A stretch of 22,064 nucleotides of DNA from Bog-159 sp049511415 (lineage in GTDB: Bacteria; Acidobacteriota; Terriglobia; Bryobacterales; Bryobacteraceae), in contig JBEKYC010000095.1 in the NCBI GenBank assembly GCA_049511415.1, positions 1 to 22,064 of the forward strand, written 5' to 3'. A program made the translations under genes and the position numbers. Numbering within the stretch: the stretch's first letter is position 1; every line of letters begins with the position of its first letter. Below are positions 16,613-22,064 of this stretch, in pieces. The notes under the pieces were generated by a model. That model was not told the DNA's origin. It was given only the letters and a program-made list of their open reading frames with translations, and searched no databases.

Positions 16613-17653
16613 ATGCGCGCCCTGGTCTATCGCGGCCCCGGCAAACCTTCCTGGGAGGCGCACCAGCGGCCCACCATCCAAACCGCGCAGGATGCAGTAG
16701 TCCGCATCACGACCTCGACTATTTGCGGATCGGACCTGCACATCCTCAAAGGCGATGTTCCGACGGTCACCGAAGGCCGAATTCTCGGTCACGAAGGGAT
16801 CGGAGTAGTAGACGCAGTAGGCTCCGCGGTCTCCGCCTTCCGCAAGGGAGACAAGGTCATCGTCTCGTGCATCACGGCTTGCGCGGTATGTGATTTCTGC
16901 AGAAAACAGATGTATTCCCATTGCCGCAAGGGCGGCTGGATTTTAGGCAATACCATTGATGGAACTCAGGCGGAATATGTTCGCATCCCGTATGCCGACA
17001 CCAGCCTGTACGCCCTCCCGGCGGACGCCGATGAAGAAGCCGCGGTAATGTTCAGCGATATCCTGCCGACGGGCTTCGAGTGCGGCGTCCTGAAAGGCCA
17101 TGTGAGGCCCGGTGACACCGTCGCCATCGTAGGCGCCGGCCCGGTCGGGCTGGCGGCGCTGATGACGGCCCAGTTCTACTCCCCGGCTGCGATTATCAGC
17201 ATCGATTTGGACGACAGCCGGCTCAGAGTGGCCAAAAGCTTCGGGGCCACCACGCTGATCAATAGCGCGGACGGAAACGCCGTCCAGAGGGTGATGGACC
17301 TGACTCACGGCGAAGGGGTCGACGTCGCGATTGAAGCCGTCGGGCTTCCCGCGACGTTTGATATCTGCCAGGGAATCGTCGGAGCTGGAGGCCATCTCGC
17401 GAACATTGGAGTCCACGGTAAGCCGGTGGTCTTGCACATGGAGAAACTGTGGGACCGCAACTTCACCTTGACCACCCGATTGTGTGACACATCGACTACG
17501 CCGATGCTTATCAAGGCCTTCCTGTCGGGAAGACTCCAACCCGGCAAGCTGGTAACACACCGTTTCGCCCTGGCCGACATCTTGAAGGCTTACGAAGCGT
17601 TCGGCAATGCCGCCAAGCACGCCGCACTTAAAGTGGCCTTGAAGGCCAGCTGA
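16613..17653 (+). CDS. Zinc-dependent alcohol dehydrogenase (medium-chain family)
   Basis: A 346-residue MDR oxidoreductase. Catalytic zinc ligands are C38 and H60 with E61 (ICGSDLH and LGHEGIG); structural zinc is bound by C90, C93, C96 and C104. The Rossmann motif VGAGPVG (173-179) is followed by the acidic end of the second strand at SIDLDD, which favours NAD over NADP. Overall closest in style to the threonine dehydrogenase/isopropanol dehydrogenase-like group (LKGDVPTVTEGRILGHEG, DILPTGFECGVL). The substrate cannot be fixed; secondary alcohols or short aldehydes are likely. ATG 16613 is preferred, with GTG 16604 possible (VDTMRAL); the ribosome binding site is weak. The stop is only about 40 bp from the end of the convergent oleate hydratase remnant. 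Confidence 0.92.
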   Translation: MRALVYRGPGKPSWEAHQRPTIQTAQDAVVRITTSTICGSDLHILKGDVPTVTEGRILGHEGIGVVDAVGSAVSAFRKGDKVIVSCITACAVCDFCRKQMYSHCRKGGWILGNTIDGTQAEYVRIPYADTSLYALPADADEEAAVMFSDILPTGFECGVLKGHVRPGDTVAIVGAGPVGLAALMTAQFYSPAAIISIDLDDSRLRVAKSFGATTLINSADGNAVQRVMDLTHGEGVDVAIEAVGLPATFDICQGIVGAGGHLANIGVHGKPVVLHMEKLWDRNFTLTTRLCDTSTTPMLIKAFLSGRLQPGKLVTHRFALADILKAYEAFGNAAKHAALKVALKAS

Positions 17654-17689
17654 ATTGGGCGCGCCGACCGACCGCGCCCACCAACACGG

Positions 17690-18808
17690 ACCTTGCTGCA
17701 GCATTCCGATCAGTACCTCGAACTTCGCGTGCAGTGACTTGGTATGCGGGGTTACGGGTAGGACGCTGGCGGTCGATGCCTATCAATTCGTACACGGCCA
17801 TCTGCGCCGCGCGCACCGAATACTCCACCGTAAGAGACGACATCGTCCGGAGTTTCCACGAACTGGCTGATGAAGGCGAAGTTGTCCAGATCGAAGTGCA
17901 GGTGGCCGCAAAGTTCCCGCAGAATCTCGGCGCCATTACAGTCGGCTATGGTCTCCGGCACGAAATCTCCGAGCCGATTCGGGAATAGCGAGTATCCCCA
18001 GAACATCTGTACTTCAGCCGGCTGATTCGGGAAGTGTGGTTGACAAGCCAGCACGATGGACGTCAGCCAATTCGAGTCCTTAAGAGTGACCAGGCCCCGG
18101 TGCCCGGCCGATTGCCGCTGAATTGAATCATCTGGTCAAGGACGCCGTGTTCTAGTATGACGGTAAACGACTCCCATAAGACTGCGCGGCGCAGGTTTTG
18201 AAGACGGCGGCTCTGCGGCGGCCTATCATCGAACCCAGGCTAAAAGCATCGGGTCATGGAGCCGTTTTGGACGAAGACAAGGCCGCCTTCATTGACGGAA
18301 ATCACTTCGCCTTTGCCCTGCCGGCCATAGGCGATCAGATGGGACGGCGGGCGGAGAAATTCAAGCATGAAGCGCTGGGCCCGGGTTGAAAAGCGAATCA
18401 CATACCAGAACTCGCTCTCGAAACGCGGGCGATGGCCAGTCGTTGATGCGGCTGGCCGCCAGCGTGTCTTCGTCGGTTCCGCTGAGTTTCAGTAGTTCGA
18501 GACGATCCTCCATGGAGAACCCTATCGAAAGCCACGGGTAACCTTGGCCCGGCGGCAAGTCTACCAGTCTGGCCAGCGAGGGAATCGATCCGAAAAAGAT
18601 CCCAGGTTCATGCGTAGTTGTCGGTCGTCAACCCGCGTCCGCCGCGCGTGGAATACCCCGTTGCCGGCTCTCCCCCGCCGTTCAGACTTCCGCCCGTAAC
18701 ATATTCCCGCCAGGCAGCCCGCTGTCCGCGGATCATAAAAGCAGCAGCGGCCAGGGATTCGATGCCGCCACCGACCAGGTACGCCTTGGGTTGCCGGCGC
18801 CGGTTCAT
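17690..18808 (-). pseudogene. ohyA: Decayed oleate hydratase (MCRA family flavoprotein)
   Basis: In order along the minus strand: KAYLVGGGIESLAAAAFMIR and GGSLNGGGEPATGY with RGGRGLTTDNY (from 18808; FAD-binding start of the 67-kDa myosin-cross-reactive antigen family). Next come MEDRLELLKLSGTDEDTL and SRINDWPSPAF (about 18510-18420), RFMLEFLRPPSHLIAYGRQG (about 18380-18320), VTLKDSNWLTSIVLACQPHF and VQMFWGYSLFPNRLGDFVP (about 18090-17960), FAFISQFVETPDDVV, after a frameshift VEYSVRAAQMAVYELIGID, and after another TPHTKSLHAKFEVLIGMLQ (end about 17695). Only about 1.1 kb remains of about 1.8 kb, with several frameshifts and deletions, including the part between the first and third pieces. An active enzyme would hydrate oleate to 10-hydroxystearate; this copy is dead. 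Confidence 0.85.
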
Positions 18809-18849
18809 GTCATTTGGCTCCGTAGGGAATCTCTGACGTGCCGGGCCAA

Positions 18850-19212
18850 TCACGCGTGGTGAATGGCTCCGCGGGTTCGCAGTTCATGCGCCGCGAGGAA
18901 CCAGTCTTGTTCCGGCGAGCCCTCCGGACAGCCCCTGGCCTGCCACAAGGCGTGTGCCCGCACGGCAATTTCCTCGTGCCCGAAGATTCCGTTGCCGAGT
19001 TCATGCAAGCTGTTCCGGTGCACCCGTTCGGTATGTTCGTGGGCCTGTTGGGAGTGCTCAAGAGCCCGCCGGGAGCGCTCTTGTCCGGATTGGTGGTCTT
19101 GCTTCCCATGGGCCTCCGCGGCGCTGCGATGCGCATGGGCGGCAAGATCGTGCAACTCCGCCGACCGTTGGTGATTCTCGTAATGTGATCCGTTTTTGTA
19201 ACGTGTGGACAT
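18850..19212 (-). CDS. His/Ala-rich helical protein with C-terminal DUF2934
   Basis: A 120-residue protein in two parts. Residues about 10-70 form amphipathic helices of repeated AA-x2-H/AAE-x-H type (HDLAAHAHRSAAEAH, RALEHSQQAHEHTERVH). Residues about 77-112 match DUF2934 (EEIAVRAHALWQARGCPEGS, then QDWFLAAHELR). The first part is clearly paralogous to the 65-residue protein encoded just upstream. The ATG lies one base after that gene's stop (TAA-A-ATG), so translation is probably coupled. DUF2934 proteins are widespread in acidobacteria and proteobacteria and have no established function; a histidine-rich helical bundle hints at metal or stress binding, which is speculation. Confidence 0.82.
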   Translation of the reverse strand: MSTRYKNGSHYENHQRSAELHDLAAHAHRSAAEAHGKQDHQSGQERSRRALEHSQQAHEHTERVHRNSLHELGNGIFGHEEIAVRAHALWQARGCPEGSPEQDWFLAAHELRTRGAIHHA

Positions 19213-19213
19213 T

Positions 19214-19411
19214 TTAAAGGCTCTCTATTTCCCCGGATTTATTCTGAGCTTCTTTCGCGAGTCTGTAGGCTTGATCCGAGTACTCCAGGGCTCGCTCCGA
19301 ATGCCAAACTGCCGTCGGGAAATTCCCTTTTTCGTTGTGTTCCGCGGCCGTGCGGTGGAAATGCGCCGCCAGTTCGTGCTGCTCGGCGGCCTTATGGTGC
19401 GCCTCGTGCAT
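19214..19411 (-). CDS. Small His/Ala-rich helical protein
   Basis: A 65-residue protein starting MHEAHHKAAEQHELAAHFHR, followed by TAAEHNEKGNF and SERALEYSDQAYRLAKEA. The pattern AA-x2-H-x2-AA-x-H-x-R predicts a helical hairpin. An excellent ribosome binding site, AGGAGGAAG, lies 6 bases before the ATG, which decides this start; the longer open frame from 19540 is rejected. Alignment by eye with the next gene shows the same order (AAEQHELAAHFHRTAAEH versus SAELHDLAAHAHRSAAEA), so the pair arose by tandem duplication, with DUF2934 fused to the second. Function unknown; divergent from the BON protein. Confidence 0.75.
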   Translation of the reverse strand: MHEAHHKAAEQHELAAHFHRTAAEHNEKGNFPTAVWHSERALEYSDQAYRLAKEAQNKSGEIESL

Positions 19412-19530
19412 GGCTCTTCCTCCTGTGGAAGTATTAGGGTAATCTCCCTTCCATGTGCACGAGTCACACCACTCTTCCGCGCGTCGGGAATGGCTCGCCT
19501 CATTGGGGTGACCGCTTAGGGCGAAGATCT

Positions 19531-19570
19531 GTGTGACCACGCATGGTCGTTTGACCCCATGCGGTCACAC
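19531..19570. promoter_or_regulatory. Strong hairpin between divergent BON and His/Ala-rich genes
   Basis: GTGTGACCACGCATGG (19531-19546) pairs with CCATGCGGTCACAC (19557-19570): 14 base pairs with a 2-base bulge and a 10-base loop. It sits about 120 bp before the DUF2934 operon and 180 bp before the BON gene. There is no T run, so an operator or regulatory RNA structure is more likely than a terminator (inference). Confidence 0.55.
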
Positions 19571-19752
19571 GCTCCGGAAGGCGCCGAACCCCGGCTTCTC
19601 TTCGCTTCCACCCAACCAGGTTCGGTCTTCGGATTGCACATAGGCTAGGCTCACGCAAAATCCGGCAAGGCCCACATCTATACTTGTTGTGCGCTTGGCA
19701 GCCTTGCGAATGAGTGATGCAGCAATCATCCGAACGGAATGGGAGATACACT

Positions 19753-20400
19753 ATGAAAAACGACCAGCAGTTGCAGTCCGACGTTGAACAGGAATTGCGT
19801 TGGGAGCCCAGCGTCTGTGCCGAGAAGATCGGCGTATCGGTCAAGGGCGGTGTTGTCGAACTCGACGGTCACGTCGATAGCTTTTATGAAAAGTGGGGCG
19901 CCGAGCGCGCCGCCATGCGCGTCTCCGATGCCAAGGCGGTGGCTAGCGAGATCAAAGTCGAGTTGCCGTCTTCGGCAAGCCGAACCGACGAAGATATAGC
20001 GCGTACGGCCATGAACCATCTGGAGTGGAACTCCTCGGTTCCTAACACCGTGAAGGTGCAGGTGACAGATGCATCCATTACGCTCAAAGGCACAACAGAG
20101 TGGCAGTATCAGAAAGAGGAAGCGGAGCGCGCGCTGCGATCGCTAAAGGGCGTCAAGTGGGTTTGCAACGAAATCACGGTTACGCCGAGGGTCAGCGCCA
20201 TGGACGTTAAGACTAAAATCGAAGACGCGTTGAAACGCAACGCGGAGACTGACGCCAAGCATATTACGGTCGAAACGGCCGATGGCATAGTGACGCTGCG
20301 CGGGCATGTGCGTTCGTGGGCCGAGCGCGAACAAGCGGAACATGCCGCCTGGGCCGCTCCGGGCGTAACCAGGGTGGAAGACCTGATCGCGATCTGTTAA
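19753..20400 (+). CDS. Protein with three BON domains
   Basis: A 215-residue protein made of three BON (OsmY-type) domains, at about 5-68, 78-140 and 148-215. Each has a start helix with LRWEPSV/LEWNSSV/LKRNAET, then a strand pair ending in the G-x-V-x-L-x-G turn (GGVVELDGHV, DASITLKGTT, DGIVTLRGHV), then an ERxxAERAxxxxxGVxxV helix. No signal peptide is visible, so it may be cytoplasmic, unlike periplasmic OsmY. BON domains bind phospholipid or serve as adaptors in osmotic and envelope stress. The ATG is 8 bases after GGGAG; the earlier ATG (19714) lacks a site. A possible -10 TATACT is at 19679. It ends in a strong terminator. Confidence 0.92.
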   Translation: MKNDQQLQSDVEQELRWEPSVCAEKIGVSVKGGVVELDGHVDSFYEKWGAERAAMRVSDAKAVASEIKVELPSSASRTDEDIARTAMNHLEWNSSVPNTVKVQVTDASITLKGTTEWQYQKEEAERALRSLKGVKWVCNEITVTPRVSAMDVKTKIEDALKRNAETDAKHITVETADGIVTLRGHVRSWAEREQAEHAAWAAPGVTRVEDLIAIC

Positions 20401-20424
20401 TCGCGCATCCCTAGTTCGGCCAGG

Positions 20425-20470
20425 AAAGGCGCGGTCCCCTTTGTGTAATGGGAACCGCGCCTTTTCTATT
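20425..20470 (+). terminator. Intrinsic terminator after the BON gene
   Basis: AAAGGCGCGGTCCC (20425-20438) pairs with GGGAACCGCGCCTTTT (20450-20465) to give about 14 pairs with a G-T or mismatch position and an 11-base loop. It is followed by a T-rich tail, TTTTCTATT. The leading AAA may let it work in both directions, toward the convergent proline iminopeptidase. Confidence 0.8.
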
Positions 20471-20585
20471 ATCCCGGCGCACCGGGTTAGCTGACCTGTT
20501 CGGCAACGGGTGGTTCAATCGGGTTGCAGCGCTGGCCGCCGGGGAACATTCGGCGGGAAGTTCTGGCGCCTCGCCCGTGCGGCCC

Positions 20586-21539
20586 TCAGGCAAGCTTGTC
20601 GGCCGCTGCGACGAGCGCGCGACTGTTCGGGGGGTCGAAGGCGCTATGTCCGCTGTCGGGGGTGATGATCAGGTCGGCTTCAGGCCACTCCCGATGCAAC
20701 GCCCACGCGCTTTCCATGGGGCATACGACATCGTAACGGCCCTGCACGATCACGCCGGGGATGTGGCGGATGCGCGAGACGTTGCGTAGCAACTGGTCGT
20801 CGGTATCGAAAAAGGCCTTGTGGAAGAAGTAGTGGACCTCAATGCGCGCGAAGGCGAGGGCGAACTCGTCCTCTTCGTAGTGGCCGGCGAAATCGGGGTC
20901 AGGCAGGAGCTTGGAGGTGGCGCCCTCCCATCCGCTCCAGATCTTCGCAGCGGCGAGTCGCACGGCCGGATCATCGCTCGTCAGGCGCCGGTAATAGGCC
21001 GAGAGCAGATCGCCGCGCTCGGCCTCCGGAATGTGGGCCAAATAGGGCTCCCACGCGTCGGGATAGAGGACCGACGCGCCGCGCTGGTAGAACCAATCGA
21101 TCTCCTGTTTCCGGATGAGGAAGATGCCACGCAGAATGAGCTCGGTGACGCGATCCGGGTGAGTTTGGGCGTAAGCGAGTGCCAGGGTGGATCCCCACGA
21201 TCCGCCGAACACCTGCCAGCGATCGATACGGAGGTGCTCGCGGAGTTTCTCGATATCGGCGACGAGGTCCCAGGTGGTGTTGGCTTCGAGAGATGCGTAG
21301 GGCGTGCTCTTGCCACAGCCGCGCTGGTCGAAGTTCACGATGCGGTATTTTTCGGGGTGGAAGAAGCGGCGCTGTTTGGGATCGGAACCGCCGCCGGGAC
21401 CGCCGTGCAGAAAGACCACCGGCTTGCCGGAGGGGTTGCCGCTCTCCTCGAAGTAGATCTCGTGGACGGGGGAAACCTGGAGCCGACCCGTATTGTAAGG
21501 CTCGATGGGAGGGTAGAGCCAGGTGACTGGATCCTTCAT
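20586..21539 (-). CDS. pip: Proline iminopeptidase (alpha/beta hydrolase, S33)
   Basis: A 317-residue cytoplasmic enzyme that removes N-terminal proline from peptides. The oxyanion motif HGGPGGG is at residues 45-51, nucleophile S114 lies in GGSWGST, and D270 (QGRYDVVCP) and H298 (DSGHSAF) complete the triad. DQRGCGKSTP and the cap segment with WSGWEGATSKLLP are typical of bacterial Pip, and the length matches. I chose the ATG at 21539 because family members begin with LYPPIEPYNTG close to the start; an ATG at 21569 with AAAGG upstream is possible. The last codons are LA. It is transcribed toward the BON gene and shares its terminator region. A peptide scavenging role next to a secreted protease is plausible but not shown. 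Confidence 0.93.
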   Translation of the reverse strand: MKDPVTWLYPPIEPYNTGRLQVSPVHEIYFEESGNPSGKPVVFLHGGPGGGSDPKQRRFFHPEKYRIVNFDQRGCGKSTPYASLEANTTWDLVADIEKLREHLRIDRWQVFGGSWGSTLALAYAQTHPDRVTELILRGIFLIRKQEIDWFYQRGASVLYPDAWEPYLAHIPEAERGDLLSAYYRRLTSDDPAVRLAAAKIWSGWEGATSKLLPDPDFAGHYEEDEFALAFARIEVHYFFHKAFFDTDDQLLRNVSRIRHIPGVIVQGRYDVVCPMESAWALHREWPEADLIITPDSGHSAFDPPNSRALVAAADKLA

Positions 21540-21810
21540 GGTAGACGCCGGCAGGGGGTGGTTGAGCATCGCTGGTAATAAACCTTTCTGTCTCCGGCAC
21601 GCGTCATGCGAGACTCGGATGACTCTAGACATGGAACATCATAGCGAGTGGCAGGCGCAATTCGCACGGCTTCTTTGGACGGCGCTTCGGGCCACTGGCC
21701 CCTCGTCCCACCATCCACCCACCGGCAAACTGAAAATGCCTCGCCGGAGGATCCGTGAGCGACACGTGTTGAAAGGCGGGAACAAAGTCGGCCGCTTGCG
21801 AAGACTTCCC
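21540..21810. other. Gap between pip and the second permease
   Basis: No gene is recognised. It should contain the pip promoter and the tail of the permease transcript; nothing distinctive is seen. Confidence 0.35.
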
Positions 21811-22064
21811 TTAATCTGCCCGCAATGCCACCATCGGGTCGATCCGCGATGCTCTCCACGCGGGAATATAACCAGCGACCGCTGCCACCGCAACCAGCAG
21901 CGTTCCCGTCCCGGCAAATGTCACCGGATCGCCGGATGTCACCCCAAATAACAGGCTGCCCAGCGCGCTCGACAACACTCGCGACCCTGCCATTCCCAAC
22001 GCCAGACCTATAGAGGCCAATCCAAGCGTCCGCAGCACGATGCGGCGTTGCAGGTCGGCGGCGG
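21811..22064 (-). CDS. C-terminus of a second ADOP-type permease (runs off right edge)
   Basis: The last 84 residues of an FtsX-like permease, open to the right edge. AADLQRRIVLRTLGLASIGL and ALGMAGSRVLSSALGSLLFG form one membrane segment with the conserved LLFGVTSGDPVTF turn. A last helix (LLVAVAAVAGYIPAWRA) and the typical end RASRIDPMVALRAD follow. The end is nearly the same as PARRSAKIDPLIALRDE in the permease at 7149-9851, so it belongs to the same MacB/ADOP family though it is not a close copy. The rest, and probably its PadR partner, lies beyond the window. Confidence 0.88.
   Translation of the reverse strand, partial: AADLQRRIVLRTLGLASIGLALGMAGSRVLSSALGSLLFGVTSGDPVTFAGTGTLLVAVAAVAGYIPAWRASRIDPMVALRAD

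Noticed and set aside
20820..21578. Plus-strand frame of 252 codons
   Set aside because: It is a shadow of the proline iminopeptidase gene.

Overview
The window looks like part of an acidobacterial chromosome, probably Solibacter/Bryobacterales-like. This is inferred from gene style, not from a marker gene. The pointers are a PadR regulator paired with a ~900-residue MacB/FtsX-type permease of the ADOP kind, the end of a second such permease at the right edge, an S53 (kumamolisin-like) protease, a secreted beta-helix protein with a C-terminal bacterial Ig repeat, a DUF2934 protein and small AT-hook/lysine-alanine-rich proteins. Overall GC is about 58-60%.

Left edge (1-1714) is a mobile-element border. 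The start of a plasmid-type ParA (minus strand) runs off the left edge, followed by a cluster of short direct and inverted repeats and one unknown small gene. At 874-918 lies the 3' part of a tRNA-Gly(CCC) gene, from the anticodon loop to CCA, with no 5' half. This is what site-specific integration into a tRNA gene leaves behind. About 50 bp further on is a heavily mutated tyrosine integrase (minus strand) reading toward that scar. I read this as the join of two elements in a tRNA-targeted tandem array, or one element end plus an older decayed element.

Middle left (1715-5523) has one intact gene, a secreted GH39 glycosidase, surrounded by debris: a LigD-type ATP-dependent DNA ligase fragment with several frameshifts, an IS1595-type transposase fragment, and stretches where I see nothing.

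Centre (5524-10440) is intact: a split YeeE/YedE (sulfur-compound transport) pair, PadR with an AT-rich operator/promoter, the long ADOP permease, and a lysine/alanine-rich putative DNA-binding protein with a duplicated motif. From 10441 to 11840 there is a dispersed-type inverted repeat, a broken AT-hook gene and a broken ISL3-family transposase.

Right half (11997-22064): a secreted beta-helix/Ig protein, a secreted S53 protease whose conserved oxyanion aspartate appears replaced by alanine, a zinc alcohol dehydrogenase, a decayed oleate hydratase, two tandem paralogous small His/Ala-rich proteins (one with DUF2934) divergent from a triple-BON-domain protein across a strong hairpin, a clear terminator, a proline iminopeptidase, and the C-terminus of a second ADOP permease. 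The main theme is a chromosomal region repeatedly hit by mobile DNA, with at least six recognisable gene corpses between functional secreted hydrolases and envelope/stress genes. I did not find a CRISPR array, rRNA, a complete tRNA or a recognisable defence system.
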